Shown: one piece after another, positions 34,129 to 45,489 of the stretch
How positions within the stretch are numbered: the first letter of the stretch is position 1
Layout: every line of letters starts with the position of its first letter
Origin: Ophioderma brevispina
Taxonomy: Eukaryota > Echinodermata > Ophiuroidea > Amphilepidida > Ophiodermatidae
Direction of reading: 5' to 3'
NCBI GenBank assembly: GCA_023653785.1
Contig: JAMKCH010005448.1
Coordinates: 16,764-80,763 of the forward strand
Length of the DNA stretch: 64,000 nt
The notes under the pieces: generated by a model
The model's input: the letters and a program-made list of their open reading frames with translations, nothing else
Database searches by the model: none
What the model was told of the DNA's origin: nothing
Program-made: the position numbers and the translations under genes

Positions 34129-34711
34129 GGATGCATACTTCACACTGATTTGCATGAAATTTGTAGCATATAGTTCGCCAGTCGTGAGTGGCGCTATTAC
34201 GCTAATCATAGTCGTGAGTGGCGCTATTACGCTACTGCATGCTCCGGTTTACGCATGAAGCGTTTATGCATAATTTAAAAGTAGCTTATCGTATATGGTG
34301 GCGCTATCACCATCGAAATCGAAATTGTCTATGGGCATTTGTACACAAGTGTCACCCGCCTGATGAAAAGCATTGCGCCTTCGGCGGGCAAACCGTCCGA
34401 AATGCAGTGAAAAGCATCGCGTCATTTTCCCGGAAGACGGCCCAGATGCAACGAGGAACATCGCGTCATTTTCCGGGAAGACGGCCCAGATGCAACGAGG
34501 AACATCGCGCCATTTTCCGGAAAGACGTCTCAGATGCAACGAGGAACATCGCGTCATTTTCCGGGAAGACGGCCCAGATGCAATGAGGGCCAATGAAGAG
34601 TTCATTGCGCAACAAAAAGAGTTGTTGACGGCCGAGATGCAACGAGAAACATTTTCCGAACGGTACCACGTTTTCGTTGGCTCTCATTGCATCTCGGCCG
34701 CGTTAGGTTAA
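33725..34711 (+). mobile_element. TTAA element family C, copy 2
   Basis: Starts TTAACCCTAACCCGGACC and ends, reverse-complemented, TTAACCTAACGCGGCCGAG: TTAA at both ends with ~15-bp imperfect terminal repeats. It holds two blocks of the 44-bp minisatellite (about 33900-34060 and 34410-34590) and an (AAAT)n tract at 34087-34126. It is the reverse complement of 21173-22267. The telomere-like TTAACCCTAACCC at its start is only one unit and is not a telomere. Confidence 0.82.
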
Positions 34712-35146
34712 TGAACACCGAAAAACAAAATCGTGATAATTTGATACAGTTTGCAAGGATGACGACATCCAAAAATGGTCCCCTCTTGTACCCCTACCAA
34801 ACCAGTGTTTGAATCAAAAAATGGGCATGGTTATATGCGGAAATCACTCCTCCGTCAAAAGCATTACGTTAATATAATGTCTGAACGCAAAGCAGGCAAA
34901 GACAAGACACAAGAGGATCTCCTGAAACTTTGCAGACTATTATCATAGAGTACAGAGAAACCAGGCGACCCCCTCCCCCTCTCTCTCTTTGGCGGGAAAC
35001 CTAGAGAACATAAGGCACTAAAGTTGAACATGTCTTGCGGAGAGTGATGGGAATTCTATTGATAAATCCTCAAAAGATCAGAAATACAATAAAATAATAA
35101 AATATTAGTATCTTTAATAATAAATAAACAATAAAACAGGCTGGCG
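34712..35146. other. No feature recognised
   Basis: AT-rich spacer with no supported feature. Confidence 0.35.
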
Positions 35147-35535
35147 TTAAAACTATAATAGCACATTTTTGAAAAGCGCATCATTTTTTTACATTTGTGA
35201 GATTACTCCACAGTTGTATTGGTAATTATATGTAATTAACTATACCTGTGAACGGTAATGCTCAAAAGTGTTCATGCGTCATAAAAGAAGGGATTTTGTA
35301 ATTAGATTCGGGAATCCCCGATCCTAAATGGCAGCCCTGGAAAAGTGAAATTTCTGTCTGTCCATTTTGAAATGGCACAATCTCACGAAAATGATCCTAA
35401 CTTGACTTTTTGACTTGCGTGAACCAATGCAACAGCTACTGGATGTACATGGCACTATTTTCCGGCTCTTTCATATTGGAATGATGTTTTCAGAGGCGGT
35501 TGAATTTTTATCGGGATCCGATATTAATTACTCTC
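35147..35535 (+). mobile_element. TTAA foldback family E, right-truncated copy
   Basis: Starts TTAAAACTATAATAGCACAT and continues through CTATACCTGTGAACGGTAAT and GGGAATCCCCGATCC, as in the 49595 and 47673 elements. The right arm is missing beyond about 35535, where the TCCGAA palindrome begins. Confidence 0.65.
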
Positions 35536-35549
35536 AGGCTTAACCATGC

Positions 35550-35950
35550 GGGGTCAGCCCGATGTTCCGAAGGGTCTTTGGTCCGAAAGGTTTTTGTCCG
35601 AAGGGTCGTTGTTCCGATAAAGAAACCTACGGAGGTTTTTATTTCGAAGGGTCGTAATTCTGAATAAAAAGGGACATTTGTCCAATCGGTCGATTTTCCG
35701 AAGGGTTTTTGTTGCGAAGGGTCTATATTCCGGCCGAAAAAAAGGAAAAGGGTCTTTCGTCCGAAGGGTTGTTTGTCCGAAGAGCAAATACTAGTTGATG
35801 TTCCGAAGGGTTTTAAAAAAGACAGGTTTTTAGTACAGTCCAAAGGGTCGATGTTCCGAAAGTAGGAACGACCTTTCGGAATAAAAATCTGTCGGACTAA
35901 AAGTCGTTCGGATTAAAAACCTTTCGGACCAACGACCCTTCGGGACAAAA
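35550..35950. repeat. Long imperfect palindrome of TCCGAAGGGT units
   Basis: The left part is a run of 15-20-bp units such as GTCCGAAGGGTCGTTGTTCC. The right part (from about 35865) carries the complement (CTTTCGGACCAACGACCCTT). The whole can fold into a long hairpin. It is a foldback-type repeat with no coding content; the open frames on the minus strand are repeat translations. Confidence 0.75.
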
Positions 35951-36382
35951 TTCCTTTACAATAAAAACCATGGATCAAAGACTCCTGAAATATAAAATGG
36001 TCCAGATCTCTTGCATAAGCTTATCAAAGCATTACTTTTTCCCCCCAAGTTATATACACACGTTAACCCTGGGGAGGGGGTCGTGATAGTTATACCATTG
36101 TACAGTAAACGTGTAAAATGCGGTTTTTATTGATTTTTGAGGGTTTAGAAAGGAAATACTGTCTTTATCTTGATGTTACGAATTAGGGAGTGAAAAGAAT
36201 CGCCACATTTCATCACCCAGAAGCAATTTTACGAGTAATTTAAAGCAGCGCTAAGAGATATACGTGTTTTTCCTTTCGCAATTTTTTTTTTTAAAAATGT
36301 AAAAGCCGCCAAAACTGGGGTCTGACTCCGTAGTGTTACCTTAACCCATTTGGTTGATATCATCTACGTATATACACGACAT
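35951..36382. other. No feature recognised
   Basis: Contains one TTAACCCTGGGGAGGGGGTC stretch near 36064 that resembles the end of the family D MITE, but no partner end. Confidence 0.35.
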
Positions 36383-37059
36383 TTAACCCTCGTCCAACCA
36401 AAGGGTTTTCTACTACATTCACGACCAACGGGTGGGGGGGGGTATTTTTTCGTAATTAAGGGACAAACATCATCTTGGTATCAGTGTGTTTTTATACATC
36501 TTTCTTCAAATAAAATACAAACATATCAAGTTTTAACAATATGACGTCATAGTGACGTCACAACTGAGAGCTTATTTAAGCACATTTGTAAGTAAATCGC
36601 CAAAATCAAGGTTTTCAACCTTTTTTGTCATTCATGCAAGCAAAATTGGTATTTATTTGTCAATGATGGGTGCCAAAGTATAAGCATACACATGTTATTA
36701 CTATAAAAAATAAGAAAAAAATACAAATTGCCAGTATTTGCTTACAGTAGCATCATACGTAACAAAAGTATTTTTTGCATTTTACACAGTAAAGTATAGG
36801 AAGGTGGCAACCACCCCCTCCCGCTTTTTGCATTTTACACAGTAAAGTATAGAAAGGTGGCAACCACCCCCTCCCGCCTTCCGACTTGACGAGACACCCT
36901 GACCTCCCTGAAGGTGATACCTCCTTTTTTAGCTAAAATGACCGCAAAGGATGAACTTACAATTACATAAAACCTGAGATATATTCGTTTGCGTTTTGCG
37001 CAACAGGGAATCATCCGTTAGGGGGGTAACCACCCCTCTCCCGGTCGGACGAGGGTTAA
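36383..37059 (+). mobile_element. TTAA MITE family D
   Basis: Starts TTAACCCTCGTCC and ends GGACGAGGGTTAA: perfect 13-bp terminal repeats including TTAA, 677 bp, non-coding. TTAA with CCC-type termini is piggyBac-like. Inside, a ~50-bp segment (TTTTGCATTTTACACAGTAA..GGTGGCAACCACCCCCTCCC) is present twice in tandem at about 36774-36878. A related, left-truncated segment lies at about 43125-43376. Confidence 0.82.
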
Positions 37060-37089
37060 GATATTAAACATACATAAAATAATCAGAAT

Positions 37090-37450
37090 CGTGAATGGAT
37101 CATTGGTCCGAATAACATTTGGTCCAAGATGTTTTTTGAACCGAAGTGTCTTTAATCCGAAGGTTTTTTTTTTTTGTTCCCATAGCTTTTTGGTCCGAAG
37201 AGTCGTTGGTCCGAAGGGTCTTTAATCCGAACGTTTTTGTTCCGATAGCTTTTTGGCCCGAAGTGTCGTTGGTCCGATAAAGCTTCGGACCAAAACCTTT
37301 TGGATGAAAGACCCTTCAGACGAAAAACCTGTCGGACCAAAGACCTTATTTTCTTTTTCGGAACAACAACCTTTCTGGACTAAACTTATCGTAATAATAA
37401 CCGTTCGGAACAATGGACCTTCGGATTAAAAACCTTTCGGAACAAAAACG
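37090..37450. repeat. Second TCCGAAGGGT palindrome
   Basis: Same construction as 35550-35950. The left arm carries GGTCCGAAGGGTCTTTAATC units, and the right arm (from about 37280) carries CGGACCAAAACCTTTTGG and TTCGGACTAA-type complements. Confidence 0.75.
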
Positions 37451-38038
37451 CTTCCGAAGAACGACCTGTACCCAACCAGGTATCGTTTACTAGCCAAGTA
37501 CCGATGCAAGTCTGCAAAAATCTCCACTCTTAAAAATGTGTTATTATCAGGCCCTCGCCAGGTGGGGGGTGTGGGGGGGTGGAACACCCCCCCAGCGTCC
37601 TCAAAAAAGAAGCAAGCAAAGGGAATGAAAGAACGAAGAAAGAGAAAGAGAACGAAGCGGGAAAGAGAAGAGAACAGAAGAGAGAAATGTAGTAAGAATA
37701 AACGATAAAGGTAGATTGCAATGGGAACGCCATCATAACTCATGAGATGGAACTCCAGACTTACATAACCAAATATTCACAAATATTGGCTTCGCTCAAT
37801 CCATTAGTTGTTGTTCCAGCCTATACGCAACGTAACTCATGAATTGTTAATGTGCCAACAGTACTTTGTGGTCAAACGGTGTAAAAGTAATGGAGAAAAC
37901 ACGAGGGGAGCCATGCATTTCCCCAGTTGGTCTACTACCAGCATAAGGGTAATTTTCAGGCTGGAGCTGAGTGGTCAAGAAAAAATTGGTAGGATAGATT
38001 CCTAGGCCCCGTGCACCATAAACTTCTAGGTCTACTGG
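37451..38038. other. No gene; purine-rich tract and GC palindrome
   Basis: Includes a G-run/C-run palindrome at about 37561-37597 (GGTGGGGGGT..ACACCCCCCC) and a purine-rich stretch (GAAAGAGAAAGAGAACGAAG) at about 37627-37690. Confidence 0.5.
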
Positions 38039-38039
38039 C

Positions 38040-38700
38040 TGTCACTTGAATTAATTACTATAACTTAACCCTTCAACTACCTTTCTTAATCTAAATCCAA
38101 GAGCTTCCGGGCTCCGCCCCCTGGACTCCGGCGGGACTCTGTTCCTGCCCGCATCCGTTAAAGACATTGGCACGAGTATAATGTGTATAGTCCCTTCGGC
38201 GGTACAAGCTATACTGCCCGTTCCGTTACGCAATTTAGAACCATTCTTTTCTTTGAATTGTTTACGCATTTACCCTCCACAAGTGGTAAACTTGAGGTGT
38301 TCGAATATAGCTGAATCCCCGAGCTTCCGGGGGCTTCGCCCCCTGTACCCCCAGAAGAGGGGCTCTGCTCCTGCACCACACCATAAGACATTGGGGCTCG
38401 CTATATGCAATTCTCTTTGCAGTAAAAGCTTATCATGTATGAATGGCGTCTCGTGAGCAAATTAGAAAACAGTCTTTACTCGGGTCTTTACTTTGAATTG
38501 GTTACTATATTTACCTCAAACAGTGGTCATTTGAAGGTTTGAATAGCCTTAAATCCCCAAGAGATTCCGGGGCTCGCCCCCCGGGCCCCGGCAGGGGGCT
38601 ATGCCCCTCACCCCGAAGGGGCCCTAAGGCGGGCCACTGTACCCCACCCCTTCAGGGGCTTTCCGGTTTGATCCGGTTTGTTGGTCAGCCATGGAGGGCT
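38040..38700 (+). repeat. ~230-bp tandem repeat, about three units
   Basis: Units share TTTCTTTGAATTG(T/G)TTAC..ATTTACC, then CCGAGCTTCCGGGGGCTTCG and CCCCCTG, GGGGCTCTG(C)CCCTGC, and (A)AGACATTGG. The CTTCCGGGGGCTTCGCCCCC core is a strong GC hairpin. The surrounding AT-rich part is repeated with it, so the period is about 230 bp rather than the hairpin alone. Confidence 0.8.
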
Positions 38701-40336
38701 GTTGTGTAGTTCAAAACGATCAAGAAAAAAATGGTCTGTAAGGCATATACTTAGGACAATTTTCAACGGCCCTAAGTGGGCCCGAACCGTGCGCGTCCGT
38801 TTTAGTGTTTTTTTATTCGCTACTACGCTTCCAAGGATCTTACTGCAGCAATAACATTCTCATTTACACCCCCTGACAAAATGCCTAGCGACGGCCCCTG
38901 GGTTATATTGCTTAAAGTTGCATTCAGAGAGATTATCGATTGGTTGTTTTATTGGCCAATTTTATAGATCAACCATGTATGTCAAACTAAAGCCATTGAA
39001 TATCAAAAGTGATTTTCCGATGGGAAACCCACTATAACTGTCGAGAAATGAACAAATAATACTTTCTTTTTTTTTTTTTTGAGTATCAATTCTGTACAAT
39101 TATGTGGGTTGGGGGTAAAGTGTGCATTAGTGCACTGAGAGAGGTAAAGTGGTGAATGTGTGAAAGGCATGTCACGCTTTTAGTTCATGATATAGTCCAC
39201 CAAAACTGCAATGTAGAGAGATTAATGAAAGTTGAATAGCTCATGATAGAGTGCATCATGGAAATGTAGGTTTCTTTTAATGCATTGATTGCTGATGACA
39301 CCCCATAATTCAATGGCATACTTTTTATGACCCCTTGTTTTTTACGTACAAAAACTATGCCCCAAGACCCCTTAGGCGGAGTAGTCAAAATGACGCTTTG
39401 TTGTTACGATGACATAAAGGAAATTCACCCATTTTTGTCCTTGTATGTGTAATTTAAGACTGGCTATTCTCGTTGGGCGGGAAAACCTGATATGCATTTA
39501 ACCTTTGAAATTAAAAAAAAAGGTACAAATATAAAGTGTGTTTTTGAGTTTTTTTGTGTAAAAATTAGATTTCTCATTGATCAAAAAAGCCGAGCAATAT
39601 TGTGTTAAACAACACCAAAAGGCGTGTTATTTTAACACCAAATAGTGTTAAAAAAATTAACACAACAGGTGTTCAAAAATAAACCCCAAAATAGTGTGAA
39701 TTGTGAACCACCCCTGGTGTGGTCCTCCTAGAACAAGGCGGTGTTACTTTTAACAAACCTAGGTTTTGCAGAGACATGCTGATACGATTTTCGATCCAGC
39801 AAAAGTCTATTTACCAATTTGCCTTGCTTTATAAAATCTGACTTCGGAGGAACTAGGACGTTTCGATCTTGGATGTTTGCAAGCGGGGCCTTTCCACTGT
39901 TAAAAAATGTTCCTTAAAAACGTTTTTTAAAATGTCCAGCCGGGACTCGACACTTTACAAGAACTGTAAAAACCGCACGTTTTAACTGTGTTTGTAAGTG
40001 CAAATAACTGTATAAAAACATCGTTTTAACTGTTTGAGTCCCAGTTGCCAGTTAGAACGACGTTTTTTATGAACCATTTAAACAGTGCACATAGGGGCTT
40101 TTGAATGGTCAAATGCAGATTGAGGATGCTATGAATATTTATGCAATAGAGGTACAATACGTGCACATCTGACTGTGCGATGAATCATACACAAAATCAA
40201 CGAGAGGACTCACCGTACTCACTCCAAATGTCACGAAGAGGAGCTCACAGTACTCACTGAGCTACAAGAGCTTCCGAGGCTGTATCTGAGGCATGTTCTT
40301 CTCAAAGTATAGATTTTGCGTTAGAAGCTGGTCCCC
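38701..40336. other. No gene; short palindromic motifs
   Basis: Around 39601-39770 runs of GTGTTAAAA / TAACACC motifs form small inverted repeats. Around 39900-40100 GTTTTAACTGT and ACGTTTTTTAAAA motifs recur. No coding sequence is recognised. Confidence 0.4.
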
Positions 40337-40900
40337 AGCGCCCCTTCCTCGCTCTTCGGATCGCCGTCAATCGCTTGCCAAAACTCGTCGTCAGCATCCC
40401 GTGGCACTTCTGTACCTAATTTCGACTTTAATATGCAGTGGCCCAGCACTTCATTGAATATATCCCAAACGTCTTTTGCAGACTTACTAGAAGCAAAGCC
40501 ATATTCTTGTTAATTGTTCGAATGTCAGAACAACATTGCATTCATCTGTAAGCGGTCGGGATTGGTTTAATTGTGAAGCCTGTGCCAAAAAATCCCTCCA
40601 CTATAGGACTGCCACCACAACATTGTCTGCAGTTGCTTGTTGGGAGCTGCGAGGATTGTCGCGATATGACAACATTCGGTGTCTTAGACATTGCCTGTCT
40701 TCATCAGATACATCTCGTTGGCTCACGGGTTCAGCTGGTGCAACGGCGACAGCGTTTGATATCGGGTTTTTCATATAGGCTAGTTCGCAGTCCATTCCAC
40801 ATGTACATGTGGCTTGCGCAAAGTCGGCAGAAGATTTGTGGCCGTTTCAGGTCAGGCGTTTTTCTGGTCAAAGCCTTAAAATACTTAAAGAGGTGGTGAC
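40337..40900 (-). pseudogene. RecQ-like helicase remnant, C-terminal part
   Basis: Read on the minus strand from 40900. One frame gives LKRPQIFCRLCASHMYMWNG, resembling helicase motif IV (IIFC). Other frames give EDRQCLRHRMLSYRDN (like the CRRxxLLxYF of the RecQ zinc domain), then CRQCCGG, then NVVLTFEQLTRIW. Last comes a frame with SAKDVWDIFNEVLGH ending TSF and a stop near 40337. This order fits the C-terminal half of the expanded invertebrate RecQ-like helicases. Frames shift several times and motifs V and VI are not visible, so the copy is broken or the sequence is faulty. Confidence 0.5.
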
Positions 40901-40969
40901 CCCATCATGGTTCAATTTTCTCACATGATGTTTCCTCCTTCACATGGAAGCATATCACCAAAACTAGGG

Positions 40970-41345
40970 ACAGCAGTCCCAAAAGGTTGTCCGATTATAT
41001 GGTCAAATGACCCTAAGTGAACCGGAATTACCTCTGACCTTCTCATCTGTAATCCCCCACATAAGATCCCTTGTCTCAATTTTTAAGCATCCAAGTGTAA
41101 ACATGATACATCACTGCACTAAAAAGCTAGACATTTTAACCAAAAGTGTAATCGGACTGCAACCAAATATAATTACCCTAGGTAACCCTGAAATGCCTTT
41201 GACCTCATCTGTTGGAAAAAAAAAAAAACCCCTGTCCTCAATGTAATAATTCAACCAATTTTTAGTATGAAAACTTTACCCATCACTGCACTAAAACTAG
41301 ACATGTACTACTAGGGTTGGGCAAATTTTAACCAAAAGTTTGACA
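40970..41345. repeat. Degenerate ~170-bp tandem duplication
   Basis: ACCCTA(G)GT..CC..GAAATGCC/GAATTACC..TTTGACCTCATCTG..CTCAAT..CATCACTGCACTAAAA..CTAGACAT..TTTTAACCAAAAGT occurs twice in order. It lies in the interval between the two RecQ-like segments. Confidence 0.6.
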
Positions 41346-41842
41346 CACACACACCGGGGGTAGGATGCCATAACAGCAATTGATTCAAATCGGCATCACT
41401 CCGGCGTAACGGTGTGCTAGTCTTTATCAAAGATTTATAGGGTACACGGTAGGAAGCCACTCTTACACACATCTGACAAAGACTTGACTAAAGGCTTATA
41501 GCGGTCAGAATCTTAACCGTTATTGCAAATTGCAGCTTGCAGCAGGAGGGATGCGGACGCAACCACCCAAACCACAAAAGGGCAATAACCTCCTCTTTTA
41601 CAAAATTTAGAGAAACTTTGACAGAAAGTCTACATTTTTGTGATGAGATGTTCAAAAGTAAAAAAGGACATTTCGGGGGGGATTAGGCCTCACTTTTACA
41701 AACACGGTCCACTTTTTTTCAAGTCCCGCACCCCTCCCTGCGTACGGCCTTAACTTTGACAAAAAAGAAGTCTCTATCCTGAAAACAATGATTGAATTTG
41801 GCTTTAAATTAATCACTGGTTTTATAAATATAATAAACGTAC

Positions 41843-42392
41843 CAGTCAGCTATACAGTGGCATTCATCAATGAAGATGTCCCGCGCAATCTTCTTTCTCG
41901 GTACAACGGATTTCGCAGCATGGAATCTGGCCTTCCGTGTCGAAATAGCTCCTCCGTCGCTGGCTTGCGTAGAGCAGTGAAATTCTCCCTTTTGTCAATT
42001 TGAACTTTGCACCCCTTCTGTCTTATCATCATCTAAGTTGACTGCTCTTATACCAAAATTGTTCAGTGTTTTAACTTGGTCTTCAACAAGTGCAACAAGC
42101 GATGCAATAACAAGTACAAAGTTACGCTCTGGAATTTGAATTTCCATCCTCCGATTCTAAAGCATGATGTTCTTCTTCAGCTCCACTTACATTAGAAAGA
42201 TAAGTAAGTAGTCCCAACAAGGGGCCGCTTTGGAAACGAGATTTTTCCGGTTCCAGTGGCAAAACCACAATTAAGTCATGACCCTGAGAAAAGCGAACAA
42301 CGACGCCTTCTCCTGCACATCTTTCACAATTGGACACCCAAACTTTTTCGCGAAGGAAATACTAGCCTTAACTCTGCTCTTTCTGTATACAT
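41843..42392 (-). pseudogene. RecQ-like helicase remnant, N-terminal exon
   Basis: A possible start (MYTERAE at 42392) leads in shifting frames to KASISFAKKFGCPIVKDVQE, then DLIVVLP with ATGTGK (Walker A, 42243-42260), then VLVIASLVALVEDQVKTLNN (motif Ia) and GIRAVNLDDD. It continues with LFRHGRPDSMLRNPLYRER and IFIDECHCIADW (motif II, a DECH variant of the usual DEAH). A GTACGT donor splits the final Trp codon at 41843. Motifs and order are those of RecQ-family 3'-5' DNA helicases, about 180 residues. Three or more single-base frameshifts are needed to read it through. Confidence 0.65.
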
Positions 42393-42399
42393 GTTGATA

Positions 42400-43120
42400 G
42401 GCGAGCTCACAATGTCAGAAACAAACTGTCAGAGATAAACTGTTTTCCTTGTATGAAGAGCTTGGCATTATACTCCAACGAATGTTGTAGGAACGATCTA
42501 ATAACTAATATTAAGTTACAGCTAAAAACATTAATTCCATCTACAATATCACATCACAATCGCTAGTTTGTATACTCATAATTCATACTGAAACTCTTGC
42601 GCCTTTTGAGTGTAGTTACCAACGTTATAAGCCCACAATGGAATTAGGATACCGACGATGGGTGGTCACAACACCGACCATATGGCAACTCCACAAAATG
42701 TATCAATTATATTAGCACAATAAGCCTGCTACAAACACAACCAATTGGTGCTTTGATGTGCGTGCGTTCTCTTGACCCATATATCCCGTCCTCTTCCGTT
42801 ATTCATATATACATATTTTTTAAAAAATACAGTTTGATTTGAATTCTTTACAGCACATTTGGGAATGAAAAATGATTCCTTGACAACATATTTTTTTTTT
42901 AAAATCAGATATTTTTTTTATTTTTTGCTTTTTTTAAGTTTTTTATTTTTTTCTAAATTTGGGATTTCTGGGCCGCTAGAAAAAAAAAAACAACCTCGTA
43001 ATAAGGCCTCATAGAGAGGGGAGTGTGGTATTTCCAATTGTTTTTTTTTTAACAAAAGAAATAGTGAAACTTCATCACATAGGGTTTTTAATAGGTGAAA
43101 TGACTAGTTTTACAGACTGT
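42400..43120. other. No gene; T-rich tracts
   Basis: Very AT-rich with long T runs (42890-42950, 43040-43050). No feature is supported. Confidence 0.4.
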
Positions 43121-43124
43121 GCAT

Positions 43125-43376
43125 AATATTTTCAAAATGCACCATAAAATATCCTATGGTGGCAACCACCCCACCACCCCTTACCTTCGACTTTGACGTC
43201 ATACCCTACCCCGGTGAAGTGCTACTTCACATTTTTTTTTTTCGCTAAAAACTGGCCATAAAGGATGAAACAATGATTACCCTAGATGCTTTTTAGGCGG
43301 CTTTTGGCATTTTAGGGCACCGAAGCAAAGTTCACTACGGGGTCGTAACCACCCCCCCCCCTGGTAGCGAGGTTAA
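43125..43376 (+). mobile_element. Left-truncated relative of MITE family D
   Basis: Shares with 36783-37059 the order TATGGTGGCAACCACCCC, CTTCGACTTTGACG, TTTTTTCGCTAAAA, CATAAAGGATGAA, and a right end GCGAGGTTAAG like GACGAGGGTTAAG. The left TTAACCC end is not found. Confidence 0.5.
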
Positions 43377-44655
43377 GGTGCATGTTTTCTTGTAATCCAC
43401 CCACCCTTTCATTTGCCCGCATTACCTCCTTAAATCCGATATTCCCGATATATTTTTTAGCGCAAATTTGATTTTCGCCTATTTTCTGTGGAAAATTTGC
43501 AATTTCGTTTCGCCGGTACCACACGGACCTTGATGACGTCATTGTTACGCCATACTAGTATGTTGGTACTTATTTCGCATCATGGAAAAGGAGTACCCTA
43601 GCTATCCACGGGTAATCAAATAATAAGCATCCGGGTGCTTTACTAACATTCTCGAGGGGGTGGTACCACCACCCCCCCTTGGTAATCTTGTTACAAAAAG
43701 TGCTTGGTAAGACTTGGTAAAACCTTGACCTATAAAGAATGACATCTTAAAAATGGATTGCATTCTGAGAAAAACAAAATTTGTCAAAAAAGTCCTTTTT
43801 CTTTAGATTCCTTGTTTTAGAATCAAATGAGGGATATTCCGAAGCTCCTCCTCCCCCCTGTTCCCCTTCTTTTAAAACATTGACTTTCCTTCTCCCAGGC
43901 CCGATCGTGGGAAAGACATTGGCGTATTTGCATCTAATTCCACAAATGGAAAATGGAAAGAAGGTTCAAGTTTTAACGATTTTTTTTATAAAAGTTGTTA
44001 ATTTAGAGAAAATTTGACGAAAATTCAATTTGTTGGTGAGTATCGTTCTCAAAAATGTAGGTGCCTAACATTATGGTAGGGCCCACTTTAAACGACAACT
44101 ATCGTGATCCCCAGAAGAGTGAAAATATTTGAATTTTGCAGGAATAGCTAAAGTTAGCTGTCAAACTGTAACGTAAGGCACATCACTCAAATTTCAGGGA
44201 TTTATAAGTAAATCCTTGAGGATGATTTTTGTTAGGGACCAATTAAATCCGACCTTGCCCTTATTCAATATATTAATTTGAAGATTCAAATCATATTAGA
44301 TTTAAATTCCATCTAATATGTGGCCGACATAGGTACCAATATCTAAGGATTTTGTTAAAGATTTTCGAGTAGGGCCCTACCTAAAGTAATGGAGTTTTTA
44401 CTGTGTGTTTTAGGTTAGATTTTCCTGTCATCTTTTCTCTTTTTTCATGAGGACCATGTCCTCCAAGAGTGTTCAAGTTCTTTAAAACATACAAAAATAC
44501 CGAATTTTGTCCTGAATATTTTAGTACCTAATTTTATAATTGAAATGATAGATGTCTATGATATCCTCGTACAATTTCCAATAAATGCAACTCTAAATTT
44601 TATTCAATACAACCTCGAAAAATGGCGTAAAAATTACAATATTTTGCGAGTTTTC
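43377..44655. other. No gene; diverged relative of MITE family B near 44090
   Basis: About 44089-44170 matches the left end of the family B MITE (GAGTGAAAATATTTGAATTT then GCAGGAATAGCTAA), but no clear right end is seen. The remainder is AT-rich without features. Confidence 0.4.
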
Positions 44656-44825
44656 CATAATGCCCCCTTTTTCTGCATACCTTTTCTGACACCCTATGAA
44701 TTCGGAAACCTTACCTGACCTTAACAAAATAAGACCCCACAGTTTATGTTGTTTATTTTATTCCGTAAGGTTTCCGAATTCATAGGGGGCCAGAAAAGTA
44801 TGTCAGAATGGTGTCACCTTATGGA
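44656..44825. repeat. ~170-bp hairpin element
   Basis: Left arm CACCCTATGAATTCGGAAAC CTTACC (44691-44716) pairs with right arm GGTAAGG/GTAAGGTTTCCGAATTCATAGGG (about 44766-44789). The flanks ACCTTTTCTG / CAGAAAAGTATGT and CCATAA / TTATGG extend the pairing. It is a small foldback element. Confidence 0.7.
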
Positions 44826-45489
44826 AACCCCATATTTTGCTGTATAAAAATGGTATCAAGTTTTTATTTATATTTCTATATATTTGACATTTTTATTTAT
44901 TTTATTTTAATATTTTTTATAACTGGACGCACTATGTATTAGATGTGTGCCCCTGTTTCACAAGTGAGTTACTAATACTAAACTCTTTTATATTTTAAAG
45001 AGATTTGCAAATTACATACATAATCATGAAGTCTCAATGAAACCATTAAACTTGGAAATCATGACTTGAGCCACAAACACCAATCCAACAAGAATTGCAA
45101 CCTAGAAATTCCTTGTTTGTACTGCCTGAGCCAAACCACAAAAAACGCGCGCGTGCTACACCCCAGGTGGTCCGTCAACAGCCGCTCAGTTCCCAGGGCA
45201 CAATTTAAATCCTGCGCAAAAAATAAGCAGTTGCAATCGATTGGTCTGGCGTGATATCTCTTACGCACATACGCACGTCGAGATGGCAGTGTGGGTATAT
45301 CGGAACCATTCTTAGACTATGTTTGTGGCGGAGTACTTCCCTTCCCCCCGACCTGGGGAGATTTGATACGTTTTCTACCCCCTACAGATCGGAGGGTCCA
45401 AGTATATGGGTTTGAAGAATCTAGGTATTTCAATTCAGCTCTTGGCTGTTTCAAATCACCGTGGACCCGGGGAGTGTCTAGTGTATGTG

